A stretch of DNA of 64,000 bases from a bacterium (GCA_030427205.1 JAUHXC010000008.1:219548-283547), one strand, 5' to 3'. Shown: positions 10,528-18,799, counted from the stretch's first letter. Made by a program: numbers and translations. The notes: a model not told the origin generated them from the sequence alone.

Positions 10528-12953
10528 GCGCCCGGGATCCCATGGCCGATGGCATCACCGATGGCACCGATGGCATCATCCGTGGCATCACCGATGACAC
10601 GAATGGTATCTCAAGATGGCATCACCTGCGTATGGCATGGCAGCGACGCGCGCGATGGCAGCGTTGGATGGCATATGCCATCGGCGGCAGCCTGCTCGCA
10701 TTCGCCACGCTGCTCGTCGCCGTCGGCCATCGGGTGCGCCTGATCGCGCCCGCCGCCACCGTCGTCGTACACGACCGCGCCGGCAAGTTCCTCGGCGAGC
10801 CGGGCACCACCGCCCGCCTCGGCTTCTGGCCCGTCGACCCCGCCGCGCTGCCCCCGCGGGTCGTCGCCGCGACGCTGGCCATCGAAGACCGCCGCTTCTG
10901 GGATCACCCGGGCGTCGATCCCAAGGCCGTCGGCCGCGCCATCGTACAGAACATCTCCTCCGGCCGACGCATCAGCGGCGCCTCGACCATCGCGATGCAG
11001 GTCGCCCGCCTGCAGGATCCCGCCGCGCGCACCTGGCCCAACAAGGCCCTCGAAGCGGCCACCGCCCTGCGCCTGATCCAGCGCTACGGCCACGCCACCG
11101 TGCTCGCGCAGTACCTGCGGCTGGCGCCCTACGGCAATAACGTGCATGGCATCGGCTACGCCGCCCGGCGCTACTTCGACAAGCCCGTCGCCGACCTCAG
11201 CTGGGCCGAGACCGCCTTCCTCAGCGGGCTGCCACAGGCGCCGGGCCTGATGAACCCCTACAGCGCCCGCGGCCGCGAGCGGGCCAAGGCGCGCGCCGGC
11301 CGCATCCTCGACCTGCTGCTCGACAGCGGCCGCATCGACCACCTCAACCACGGCCAGGCGATCCGCGAGCTGGCCGACATCCGCATCGAGCCGCGCCCGA
11401 CCCGGCCCGACGCCACGCTGCACCCGCTCTTCGCCTTCGAGCGCCGCCTCGATACGCTGCGCCCCACGCTCGGCACCGACCTGCGGGTACGCAGCACGCT
11501 CGATCTCGACCTGCAGATCCGCGTCCAGGCGCGCATGGCCGAGGCCCTCGAAGACTGGCGCGAAGACGGCGCGGGCAACGTCGCCGCCGTCGTCATCGAC
11601 CTGCGAGACGACCTCGCCGTGCGCGCCGCCGTCGGCTCCACCGACTGGCACGCCGCCGAGCAGGCCGGCGCCCTCGACTTCACCCGCATCCGCCGCGCGC
11701 CGGGCAGCACGCTCAAGCCCTTCCTCTACGCCCTGGCCCTCGACCGCGGCCAGATCACCCCGGCCACCGTGCTCGACGACCTGCTGCGGGCCGGCGACGG
11801 CATCGGCAACAGCGACGGCCGCTTCCTCGGCCCGTTGCTGCCGCGCATCGCCCTGGCCAACAGCCGCAACGTGCCCGCCGTCGAGCTGGCCAGCGCCGTC
11901 GGCCTGGGCACCTTCCACGGGCTGCTCGGCGACCTCGGCCTGCACCGCGAAGCCTTCGACGGCCGTATGGGCGCCGCGCTGGCCATCGGCGGATTGCCCG
12001 TGCGCCTCATCGACCTCGCCCGGGCCTACGGCGCGCTGGCCCTCGACGGCGCCGTGCGCGACCTGCGCTGGTACAGCCGCCAGCCCGCGGCCCCCGCCCG
12101 GCGCATCTTCACCGAGGCCGCCGCCGCCGAGGTCCGCCTCTGGCTGAGCGATCCCATGGCCCGCCTGCCGACATTCCCCCGCGGCGGCCACATGGAGCTG
12201 CCCTTCGCCGCCGCCGCCAAGACCGGCACCACCGGCGACTATCGCGACGCCTGGGCCATGATGTTCAGCGGCCGCTACCTCGTCGGCCTGTGGGTCGGCC
12301 ACCCCGCGTGGCGCCCGATGCGCGGCCTGTCGGGCTATCGCGCCGCGCAGCTCGCCCGCGACATCCTGCTCGACCTGCACCGCGGCGAGCGCCTCTCCGA
12401 CGTCGGCTTCCCCGCCCCCGAGGGCTGGACGACGACCCGCGTCTGCCCGCTCACCGGCCAGCGCGCCGGCCCCGCGTGCGAGGGCGCCTTCGACGAGCAC
12501 TTCGCGCCCGGGAGCACGCCCGACGCGGCCTGCCGGGCCCACGTGCACCTGCCCGACGATCGCAGCGGCAGCCGGCGCACCTTCGTCGATCTACCCGCCC
12601 GCTACGCCGACTGGATGCGCCGCACAGGCCTCGAACCCCCGCCCGGCGCCCGCGGGTCCGACCCCGGCCTGCTCGAGCGGCGCACCCCGCGCATCCGCAT
12701 CGTCTCACCGCGCCCCGGCAGCCAGTTCATCATCGACCCCGACGCCCCGGCCGAGGCCAGCACGCTGCGGCTGCAGGCCACCGTCGATCCGCCCAGCGCG
12801 CAGGTGGTCTGGTTCGTCGACGGCGAGCCGGTCGCAGTGGCCGACCCCCCATATATCAGCCGCTGGCCGCTCGAACCGGGCGCCCACTGGATAGAAGCCC
12901 GCCTACCCTTCAGCGACGTGCGCTCCCCGCCCGTGCGGGTGCTGACCCGCTGA
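10524..12953 (+). CDS. pbpC: penicillin-binding protein 1C (bifunctional glycosyltransferase/transpeptidase)
   Basis: This 809-residue inner-membrane peptidoglycan synthase has one transmembrane segment near residues 50-70 (YAIGGSLLAFATLLVAVG). The GT51 domain shows the catalytic Glu121 in AIEDRRFWDHPG and the downstream block SGASTIAMQVARL. The transpeptidase domain carries S395-T-L-K398, an SRN motif (NSRNVPAVE) and K566-T-G. The C-terminus holds the PBP1C-specific beta domain (from about residue 720). The assigned start is GTG overlapping the A2M stop; ATGs at 10542 and 10632 are alternatives, the latter removing an odd Asp-Gly-Ile repeat from the N-terminus. Tight coupling to A2M matches the yfhM-pbpC pairing known in many Gram-negatives. 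It is predicted to polymerise and cross-link glycan at damaged wall sites, with A2M protecting the site from proteases. Confidence 0.93.
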   Translation: MSARDPMADGITDGTDGIIRGITDDTNGISRWHHLRMAWQRRARWQRWMAYAIGGSLLAFATLLVAVGHRVRLIAPAATVVVHDRAGKFLGEPGTTARLGFWPVDPAALPPRVVAATLAIEDRRFWDHPGVDPKAVGRAIVQNISSGRRISGASTIAMQVARLQDPAARTWPNKALEAATALRLIQRYGHATVLAQYLRLAPYGNNVHGIGYAARRYFDKPVADLSWAETAFLSGLPQAPGLMNPYSARGRERAKARAGRILDLLLDSGRIDHLNHGQAIRELADIRIEPRPTRPDATLHPLFAFERRLDTLRPTLGTDLRVRSTLDLDLQIRVQARMAEALEDWREDGAGNVAAVVIDLRDDLAVRAAVGSTDWHAAEQAGALDFTRIRRAPGSTLKPFLYALALDRGQITPATVLDDLLRAGDGIGNSDGRFLGPLLPRIALANSRNVPAVELASAVGLGTFHGLLGDLGLHREAFDGRMGAALAIGGLPVRLIDLARAYGALALDGAVRDLRWYSRQPAAPARRIFTEAAAAEVRLWLSDPMARLPTFPRGGHMELPFAAAAKTGTTGDYRDAWAMMFSGRYLVGLWVGHPAWRPMRGLSGYRAAQLARDILLDLHRGERLSDVGFPAPEGWTTTRVCPLTGQRAGPACEGAFDEHFAPGSTPDAACRAHVHLPDDRSGSRRTFVDLPARYADWMRRTGLEPPPGARGSDPGLLERRTPRIRIVSPRPGSQFIIDPDAPAEASTLRLQATVDPPSAQVVWFVDGEPVAVADPPYISRWPLEPGAHWIEARLPFSDVRSPPVRVLTR
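10548..10613 (+). repeat. GATGGCATC-type short repeats at the pbpC N-terminus
   Basis: Degenerate 9-15-base units built on GATGGCATC(A/C) encode DGIT-DGT-DGII-RGIT-DDTNGIS at residues 9-30 of the assigned PbpC frame. The stretch is AT-richer than its surroundings and sits just before the basic segment and transmembrane helix. Further copies of ATGGCATC follow at about 10616, 10632 and 10668. If translation starts at 10632 this is a leader rather than protein. The same word builds repeats at 35185-35470 and 61194-61277. Confidence 0.7.
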
Positions 12954-12970
12954 CCCGCGGCAAGCCTTCG

Positions 12971-13636
12971 CTACGCCAGCTCGATCAGCTCGATGCGGTT
13001 GCCGCAGATCCCACCGAAGTAGGGGGTGTCGAACATGCTCTTGAGCAGATACATGAGCATGAAGCCGGTCAAGCCGGCGGCGTGGCCCCAGACGACCTCG
13101 CCGCCGTTGGCGTCGAAGAAGCGCGCCGTGCCCAGGTGCGAGGTGGCCGCCATCGCGTGCCTGCCGGTGCCGATCAAGAAATAGCGCCCGTGCAGGTTGC
13201 GCTTGAGGCTGATGATCTCCCAGCCCATCTGGGCGAGGCCCGACTTGCTGCGCGCGTAGTACTTCGCGCCGACGTAGCTCAACCCGTTCTGCGCCAGCAT
13301 CGCCTCGAACTGCTGCTGCGCGCCGGCCACCTGGCCCCGGTAGCGCTGGTTGTTGTGCGAGTGCTGCACCGCCGCCATCTTCGTCGCGTTGCGATCGAAG
13401 TACTGAGCCTGACGCACGAAGCTGGTGCCGCCGAGCGAGTGGGTGCGCTTGGCGGCGAGCCACTGCACCGACAGCCCATGGCACAGCCCCCTGCGGCCAC
13501 CCAGGGGACGCACGATGTGGCGCCCCTGGTTGAGCGGCGTATGCACCCCGGCGCTCGCGATCGCACACGCGCCCATCAACCACTCGACCTTGCTGAGGCC
13601 AAACGTCTTGCCGAGGATCGTCTTGAGATCACGCAT
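12971..13636 (-). CDS. YopT-like C58 family cysteine peptidase, copy 1
   Basis: The 221-residue product matches the YopT/AvrPphB (peptidase family C58) pattern. It has the nucleophile Cys52 in GLCHGLSVQWL, His160 in GTGRHAMAA and Asp175 in RFFDANGGEV, with the His-Asp spacing of 15 and the FFD-N-GG ending typical of the family. No signal peptide is visible. A hydrophobic stretch (GFMLMYLLKSMF) lies near the C-terminus. The start is the ATG preceded by GGAGG at a five-base spacing; longer in-frame extensions are unlikely. It lies downstream of a paralogue on the same strand (217 bp apart) and ends 17 bp from pbpC, convergently. Family members cleave lipid-modified small GTPases or other host proteins after delivery into a target cell. 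The substrate and delivery route here are unknown. All three catalytic residues are kept, so activity is likely. Confidence 0.85.
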   Translation of the reverse strand: MRDLKTILGKTFGLSKVEWLMGACAIASAGVHTPLNQGRHIVRPLGGRRGLCHGLSVQWLAAKRTHSLGGTSFVRQAQYFDRNATKMAAVQHSHNNQRYRGQVAGAQQQFEAMLAQNGLSYVGAKYYARSKSGLAQMGWEIISLKRNLHGRYFLIGTGRHAMAATSHLGTARFFDANGGEVVWGHAAGLTGFMLMYLLKSMFDTPYFGGICGNRIELIELA

Positions 13637-13746
13637 CACGCCTCCACTGCGTTGGTGCCGCGGTCGACGCATCGGCCCCCATCGCGCCGAAGCGCGCCCC
13701 CGCGGCGGACGCCCATGACCGTACTCGGTCTCGGAGTCGGCGTATG

Positions 13747-13760
13747 TGGAGAAATCTCCA
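13747..13760 (-). promoter_or_regulatory. palindrome shared by both C58 peptidase genes, site 1
   Basis: TGGAGAAATCTCCA is an inverted repeat (six-base arms TGGAGA/TCTCCA, two-base centre) about 110 bp upstream of the copy 1 start codon. The same element stands at nearly the same distance upstream of copy 2, with further matching bases on one flank (minus strand: a Y A Y R T R c g). The rest of the two upstream regions differs, so conservation of this block suggests an operator or promoter element for joint control. No regulator gene is adjacent. Confidence 0.5.
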
Positions 13761-13853
13761 TGCCGGCGGGCCCCTTCCCCCGCCTGGAGAGATGGCATAG
13801 CGTGCCTGCGGACTCACCCCGGCGCAGCGGAGGGCACCCATGACCCACCGGGC

Positions 13854-14525
13854 CTACGCGAACTCGACCACCTCGAAGCCCTTGTAGTAGCCGCCGAAGT
13901 AGTGGGTCGTGAACAGCTTGTCGCCCAGGTAGAGGGTGACGAAGGCCACCAGCCCGACCGGGCTGCCGAACACCACCTCGCCCCCGTTGGGATCGAAGAA
14001 CCGCGACGTCCCCAGCTGAGACGTCGCCGCCATCGCATGGGTGCCGGTGCTGAACAGAAAGTAGCGCCCGTGCAGGTTGAGCTTGAGCCCGGCCATGTGC
14101 CACGCCGACTTGGCCAGATCACCCTTGGTGTACTTGTACGTCGTGAAGCGCACGAAGCGCAGCCCCATGTGCGCCATCATCGCCACGAACTTGTTGTGGG
14201 TCCCCGTCTTGCCGAAGTAGCGCTGCGTCGCCTGCCCGACATAGACCGAGTTGAGCTTCTCGACGTTCTTCTCCCAGAACTGCGCCTGCCGCACGATGGT
14301 GGCGCTGCTGATCTTGTTGTGCCGCTTGGCGCGCAGCCACGTCACGCACAGCCCATGGCACAGACCCTCGTCCTCGTCTCCACCGATGGGCCGGACGAGG
14401 TGCCGCCCCTGGTTCAACGGCGTGTGCGTTCCGCCGGTGAGGATGGCACAGCGCAGCATGTGCCTCTCGACCACGCTATAGTCGAAGGTCTTCTGCAGGA
14501 ACGTCTTCGAGTTCTTCTTCGGCAC
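13854..14525 (-). CDS. YopT-like C58 family cysteine peptidase, copy 2
   Basis: This 223-residue paralogue of the neighbouring peptidase is collinear over its whole length. Catalytic residues are Cys56 (GLCHGLCVTWL), His163 (STGTHAMAA) and Asp178 (RFFDPNGGEV). The HTPLNQGRH block before the Cys is identical in both copies. The start is a GTG with a strong GAGGGGG site just upstream; no ATG fits as well. No export signal is seen. The two copies have diverged strongly outside the active-site blocks, so the duplication is old or the targets differ. C58 enzymes are usually toxins or effectors acting in another cell, which would suit a predatory lifestyle, but that role is inference. Confidence 0.85.
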   Translation of the reverse strand: MPKKNSKTFLQKTFDYSVVERHMLRCAILTGGTHTPLNQGRHLVRPIGGDEDEGLCHGLCVTWLRAKRHNKISSATIVRQAQFWEKNVEKLNSVYVGQATQRYFGKTGTHNKFVAMMAHMGLRFVRFTTYKYTKGDLAKSAWHMAGLKLNLHGRYFLFSTGTHAMAATSQLGTSRFFDPNGGEVVFGSPVGLVAFVTLYLGDKLFTTHYFGGYYKGFEVVEFA

Positions 14526-14628
14526 GGCTCCCCCTCTGTGGCCAGCGACCCGTCGGCGCGGCCACGCCCCGGCGACCGTGGTTCGAACGGGCAACCCACA
14601 CCGTATCCAGTCTACGCACTGACGCACA

Positions 14629-14642
14629 TAGAGAAATCTCCA
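14629..14642 (-). promoter_or_regulatory. palindrome shared by both C58 peptidase genes, site 2
   Basis: TAGAGAAATCTCCA, a one-base variant of site 1, lies about 104 bp upstream of the GTG start of copy 2. Downstream on the minus strand, TAGACT and GGATACGGT resemble weak -10 sequences; TAGACT also occurs in two other candidate promoter positions in the window (18872, 44176). Confidence 0.5.
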
Positions 14643-14660
14643 ACCGGGATGTGCCCAGCC

Positions 14661-14884
14661 GTCGGCTTCAAGCTCGAGGGCAACCGGTCAGGACGCTCGC
14701 TGGCTCTACACGCTGGAGCTCGACCGCAAAGGGCAGGATCCAGCCAGTACAGTCCGTCTCGCACGCATCCGGCGAGATCGTCGCGTCCGCTCACTCCAGG
14801 TTCTCGCACGCCGCCGCTGCGCCGCCGTGGCCAAACACTCAGGCCTCCTCCGAGTCCAGGACGAACGCGTGACGCCGGACGATG
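14661..14884 (-). pseudogene. 3' fragment of a second SUMF1-like lipoprotein gene, two in-frame stops
   Basis: This 224-bp stretch aligns without gaps to 16071-16294, the 3' end of the SUMF1-like lipoprotein gene, at a constant offset of 1,410 bp. I count 23 differences (about 90% identity). In the frame of the intact gene it reads RHAFVLDSEEA-stop-VFGHGG and CENLE-stop-ADATISPD; TGA replaces a Trp and a Cys codon. Nothing of the upstream 1.6 kb of that gene is present, and homology ends sharply at both sides. It is a dead duplicate end. Confidence 0.85.
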
Positions 14885-14992
14885 CGTCACGCCGACACGG
14901 GTGCTCCATCCGGTGTTCCGCGATCGGTCGATGACGTCCGGGGCGTAGGCCTATGCTGGTCGCTGGTTCGACCGACGTGGAGGTCCCGACCG

Positions 14993-16063
14993 ATGAGGTG
15001 TGCGCTGATGCTGGCCATCTTCGTGGCGCTTGGGTGTCAGCCCGAGATGGTCGACATGATGCAGGACGGGCCGATGGACGGCGGGCAGCCGGATGCGCAG
15101 GTGGACATGCCCGATGGGATGGCGCCGCCCGATCCCAACGCGCTGCGCGTCAACCACATGCAGGCGCGGGCGACGGTCAACAGCTATCACGACGTCAATC
15201 ACGGCATCGATCCCGAGTCGATGGGCTACGTCCATCTCCCGTTCGCCGAGCAATTCAGCGAGCAGGGGATCCGCTTCTTCGACTTCGATCTCATCCCAGA
15301 CCGGTTCTCGGGGATCGAGCTCGACCCGGCGGTCACCGACCACCTGCTCGACGAGATCGCCATCTGCACCACATGGTATCGCTGCATGCTGGAGATCGCC
15401 GCGTGGATGGACGCCAACCCGCGCCACGCGCTGGTGGTCGTGCTGGTCGGCGAAGCCTATCTGTTCGCGACGACTCGTGGGCTGCACTTTCAACTCGACG
15501 ACCTGGAAGAAATGGCGGTGGACGCGTTCGGGCGGCCGCGGATCCTTGGCCCGGCCGAGGTACGCGGCGAGCATCCGAGCCTGCGGGCGGCGATCCAGGC
15601 CGACGGCTGGCCGACGATCGAGGACACCCGGGGCCGGATCATGTTCGTGCTCAACGACCGTACGCTGTCCCGCGAGCGCTACTTGGAGCGCGGCGGCCTG
15701 GACGCCGAGGATCGCTTCTTGTTTCTCATCGGTGACCGCGACGACCCCGAGTCGGGCGATGAGGTCGTCTTCACCTTCGAGCCGATCCTGCCCCCACGGG
15801 AGGAGGACGGCTTCCCGTGGCATTTCGAGACCGACCCCGCCGACCTCGACCGCATCCGGGCGTTGGCTGAGGCCGGCTATCTGGTGCACGGCATCAGCGA
15901 CGACCCCGAAATGATCGCGGATCTGCGCGCGGCGGGCGCTCACTTCGTGGGCACCCGTTTCCCCGAGCGCCTCGGCCCGATCCCGGACAGCGGGCCGATC
16001 GCCTGCAATCCGGTGGCGGCACCCGCCGATTGCGATATCACCGAGATCCAGCCCCCGCTGTAG
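14993..16063 (+). CDS. degenerate PI-PLC-like (Ca2+-dependent phosphodiesterase fold) lipoprotein
   Basis: The 356-residue product starts MRCALMLAIFVALGC, a lipoprotein signal with lipobox ALGC, followed by an Asp/Met-rich linker. The rest is collinear with the PI-PLC-like protein at 30874, sharing NHMQAR, NSYH, YVHLPF-EQ, GWPT-DTRGRIMFVL and the C-terminal CNP-A-P-C block. The catalytic elements are missing, however. The family GTHNSYH reads ATVNSYH (Val62 for His), the ELDLH strand reads FDFDLIP, and the WMELKD strand reads VLVGEAYL. It is probably catalytically dead, perhaps kept as a binding protein. The gene sits between two copies of a 224-bp direct repeat and has lower G+C than its neighbours. 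I chose the ATG at the lipoprotein signal over an upstream in-frame ATG at 14882, which would bury the signal. Confidence 0.8.
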   Translation: MRCALMLAIFVALGCQPEMVDMMQDGPMDGGQPDAQVDMPDGMAPPDPNALRVNHMQARATVNSYHDVNHGIDPESMGYVHLPFAEQFSEQGIRFFDFDLIPDRFSGIELDPAVTDHLLDEIAICTTWYRCMLEIAAWMDANPRHALVVVLVGEAYLFATTRGLHFQLDDLEEMAVDAFGRPRILGPAEVRGEHPSLRAAIQADGWPTIEDTRGRIMFVLNDRTLSRERYLERGGLDAEDRFLFLIGDRDDPESGDEVVFTFEPILPPREEDGFPWHFETDPADLDRIRALAEAGYLVHGISDDPEMIADLRAAGAHFVGTRFPERLGPIPDSGPIACNPVAAPADCDITEIQPPL

Positions 16064-16070
16064 GCCGGCC

Positions 16071-16294
16071 GCCGGCTTCAGGCTCAACGACAATAGGTCA
16101 AGACGCTCGCTGGCTCTACACGCTGGAACTCGACCGCAAACGGCAGGATCCAGCCTTTGCAGTCCGTCTCGCACACATCCGGCGAAATCGTCGCGTCCGC
16201 GCACTCCAGGTTCTCGCACGCCGCCGCAGCGCCGCCGTGGCCGAACACCCAGGCGTCCTCCGAATCCAGGACCAACGCGTGACGCCGGACGATC
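16071..16294. repeat. right copy of a 224-bp direct repeat flanking the degenerate PI-PLC gene
   Basis: This is the partner of 14661-14884. It covers the last about 70 codons of the SUMF1-like lipoprotein gene plus a few bases of the intergenic gap. The two copies bracket one complete gene, as expected from tandem duplication of a convergent gene pair followed by deletion. No terminal inverted repeats or transposase were seen, so a transposon is not supported. Confidence 0.85.
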
Positions 16295-17985
16295 CGGCCG
16301 GCGACTGCCGCGGAGGATGGATCGGTGACGGGCGCCACCTCGGCGCACCTCGATGTATGCGGCATCTGCTCTTCCCGCCACAGCAACCAGACCGGGATGT
16401 CGCTCAACCAGAACTCGAGCAGTTGATCGCGCTCTGCGTACTTGTCGCCCGGTTCGACCAACCACCACTGCTCATCCATGGCGAAACGGGCGAGGCCGAC
16501 CTCCATGAGGTCTCCGACGATCGCCCGACGAGCAAAGGCTGAAGGCCAATCGGGCCTCACCAGGAGTTGTCTGCCGACATCGCGCAGATCGTCGAGGAAC
16601 GCGGCCGGCATCGGGTCATCGGTGTCGATGCAGACCTCCGCCGCGCGGTAGACCTGCTCGCCGACAGAGCGGCGCACTGGACGTAGTCCGATCCGCTCCC
16701 GCTCGCAGTTCGCGTACTCGTATGGGCTATAGGTGGCGTCATAGGGCACCGGGTGCTCGAATGGCGAGCCGACCGTACGCGCACAGCGCAGCCCCAGGTC
16801 GTTGGCCTTCACGCTCGCTTCGACCGCGATCGTCTTCGCCGCCGGCTGCCCAGCCGGGCTGAACAAGCTCCGCCCGCGCACCAACCGCGGCTGCAGGTAA
16901 TCCCCTCCGCCCACCGGCAAACCCCACGCGCGCCCGCCATCGGACTTGGCCCCGATGATCCCGCCGATCGAATCGGCCACCCACTCGCTCACGTTGTCCG
17001 GCAGATGATGCACCGGCTCCGGCGTCGTCAGCGCGCCGCCGCTGAACCACACCCGCCCGGCTTCGCCCTTGACGTGGTCCAGGCCCAGTGCGTCGACCGG
17101 CTCATCCAGGCACTCGGCGACCCACGGCACATGGTCGGTCGACTCGGCCCATGCGGTGCAGCTCAGCTCGTGATCGAACAGCGAGACCGGCTCATCCACC
17201 AGCGACTCGACCAGCGCCCGCTCGCGCAAGGTCGGCAGCCGCGCTCCGAGCCGCTGGCACGCGGTGTACGCCTCGCACCAGTTCACGCCGGTCATCGGCA
17301 TCGCCGCCAGCGCCTCCGCGTTCGGCGCGTCGCGCTCCTCGCACAGCCGCCGGCACTGCGCGAACGCCGGCTCGTCGCAGTCGCACATCAGCCCGCGGAA
17401 GGTGCCCCGGCTCATCTCCGCGGCCATGATCGCCACGTCGTAGGCCAACGGCTCGGTCGTCGGGTCGGCGCAGCCGTCGAAGTAGGTGACGTTCCCGGCC
17501 ACGCAGCCGTTGACGTCGAGCCCCTCGGCGCACAGGTCGGTGTGTCCCGGGATCATCAGCCATCGCCCGTCGTCGACCTCCGACGGCGTCAGCACCGGCG
17601 GATCGTCGAGCACCTCGATCACCGGCGGGTCGAGCTGCACGCAGCCGTAGCCCCCGACCAGCTCGACGCCCTCCGGCGCCTCGGCCGGGTCGTCGAACCG
17701 CACGCACTCCACGTCCTTCGCCTCGTCAGCCGCCGCCAGACACCGCCGCGCGCCCGCGCCGCAGTGCATCACCGTGTCCATCTGGCAGGCGTAGTCGACG
17801 CACGGCACGCCGGGGTAGCACGCGATCCCGCAGCCGCCGCAGTTCATCGGATCGTCGACGATGTTGGTCCAGCCCGAGCCGCCGTTGTGGCGGCAGTCGA
17901 GGTAGCCCGTGCCGTCGATCGGCTCGTAGATGCACCCCGAGCCGAGGGCGGCGACCGCGAGCAGCGCGAGGGGCAAGAGACGCAT
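16084..17985 (-). CDS. SUMF1/FGE-like domain lipoprotein
   Basis: This 633-residue lipoprotein (lipobox LGSGC near residue 18) has a Cys-rich myxobacterial-type motif directly after the signal (NCGGCGIACYPGVPC). A formylglycine-generating-enzyme/sulfatase-modifying domain follows at about residues 220-440, recognised from VNWCEAYTACQRLGARLPTLRE, DNVSEWVAD and the closing GLRCAR. The paired cysteines that make true FGE catalytic are not evident, so it is more likely a binding or structural version of the fold. A Cys-containing C-terminal region of about 190 residues has no family I can name. The gene is convergent with the degenerate PI-PLC gene, with 20 bp between stops, and its 3' end is duplicated at 14661-14884. 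Upstream lies the minisatellite. A surface location is inferred from the lipobox. Confidence 0.82.
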   Translation of the reverse strand: MRLLPLALLAVAALGSGCIYEPIDGTGYLDCRHNGGSGWTNIVDDPMNCGGCGIACYPGVPCVDYACQMDTVMHCGAGARRCLAAADEAKDVECVRFDDPAEAPEGVELVGGYGCVQLDPPVIEVLDDPPVLTPSEVDDGRWLMIPGHTDLCAEGLDVNGCVAGNVTYFDGCADPTTEPLAYDVAIMAAEMSRGTFRGLMCDCDEPAFAQCRRLCEERDAPNAEALAAMPMTGVNWCEAYTACQRLGARLPTLRERALVESLVDEPVSLFDHELSCTAWAESTDHVPWVAECLDEPVDALGLDHVKGEAGRVWFSGGALTTPEPVHHLPDNVSEWVADSIGGIIGAKSDGGRAWGLPVGGGDYLQPRLVRGRSLFSPAGQPAAKTIAVEASVKANDLGLRCARTVGSPFEHPVPYDATYSPYEYANCERERIGLRPVRRSVGEQVYRAAEVCIDTDDPMPAAFLDDLRDVGRQLLVRPDWPSAFARRAIVGDLMEVGLARFAMDEQWWLVEPGDKYAERDQLLEFWLSDIPVWLLWREEQMPHTSRCAEVAPVTDPSSAAVAGRIVRRHALVLDSEDAWVFGHGGAAAACENLECADATISPDVCETDCKGWILPFAVEFQRVEPASVLTYCR

Positions 17986-18122
17986 CCGGCTCCGTCAGCG
18001 AGAGTCACCGGGAGCATAACAGCGCCCCGGACAACCGGCCACCGGTTGGCGCGCGAATGGCAGGAGCGGGGCGCTGCACGCGACGCCCGAGCCGGCGGGA
18101 TGGGACCCATGAACGCTCGGCG

Positions 18123-18799
18123 GTGAGCTCGCCGCCGGCATCCGCGCCCCGACCAGCCGCTGCGGTGACTTTGCCGCCGCCTTTCGCACCCCGACCACCG
18201 CGCTCGGCGACTTTGCCGCCGTCATCCGCGCCCCGACCACCGCCCTCGGCGACTTTGCCGCCCACATCCGCGCCCCGACCACCGCCCTCGGCGACTTTGC
18301 CACGCACATCCGCGCCACGACCGCCGCTCTCAGCGACCTCGCCGCCGACGAACGCGGGTGCACCACCCCAGGTCAGGCAACTCGCCCGCGACATCCGCGC
18401 AATGCCCGCAGTCCGCGGCGACCTTGCCGCCGACGAACGCGGGTGCACCGCGCCGCCTCGGGCAACTTCCCGCCGACATCCGCGCACCCACCTCATCGCA
18501 CGGGCAACTTGCCGGCGACATCCGCGACCCGACCACCCCGGCCGGGGCAACTTCCCGCCGACATCCGCGCCCCTGCCTCATCGCCCGGGCAACTCGCCGG
18601 CGACATCCGCGCCCCGACCACCCCGGCCGGGGCAACCTGCCGCCGACATGCGCGCCCCCACCCCATCGCCCGGGCAAACCCCCGGCGATCACCCGGTCCC
18701 CCACCCCGTCACCGCGGCAAGCGAACGCCGAGACCCGCCCGGTGCCCATTCTCCGCCGGCAAGCTCAGCGCGACGCCCGCGCGCCGACCCGCCAGCGAT
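18123..18799. repeat. 42-bp minisatellite that switches to 85-bp dimers (16 units)
   Basis: Unit starts, anchored on G(C/T)GACTTTGCC or GGCAACTTCCC, fall at 18123, 18165, 18207, 18249, 18291, 18333, 18376, 18418, 18461, 18503, 18546, 18588, 18631, 18673, 18716 and 18758. The first five steps are 42 bp; from 18333 the steps alternate 43 and 42 exactly, giving an 85-bp higher-order unit repeated five times. A typical unit core is GCCGACATCCGCGCCCCGAC. Since 85 is not a multiple of three, the array is not protein-coding, although long open frames cross it. It fills most of the 980-bp gap upstream of both flanking genes. Confidence 0.9.

Noticed and set aside
14629..16294. Composite transposon around the degenerate PI-PLC gene
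   Set aside because: The flanking repeat is the 3' end of a lipoprotein gene, with no transposase, terminal inverted repeats or target duplication.
14951..16468. 505-codon minus-strand frame opposite the degenerate PI-PLC gene
   Set aside because: No start site or protein-like composition; the plus strand has a lipoprotein signal and family homology.
16084..17985. True formylglycine-generating enzyme
   Set aside because: The fold motifs are present, but the catalytic Cys pair is not evident and the protein is an exported lipoprotein.
18123..18799. CRISPR array
   Set aside because: Units are contiguous and degenerate with no constant repeat/variable spacer structure, and no cas gene is near.
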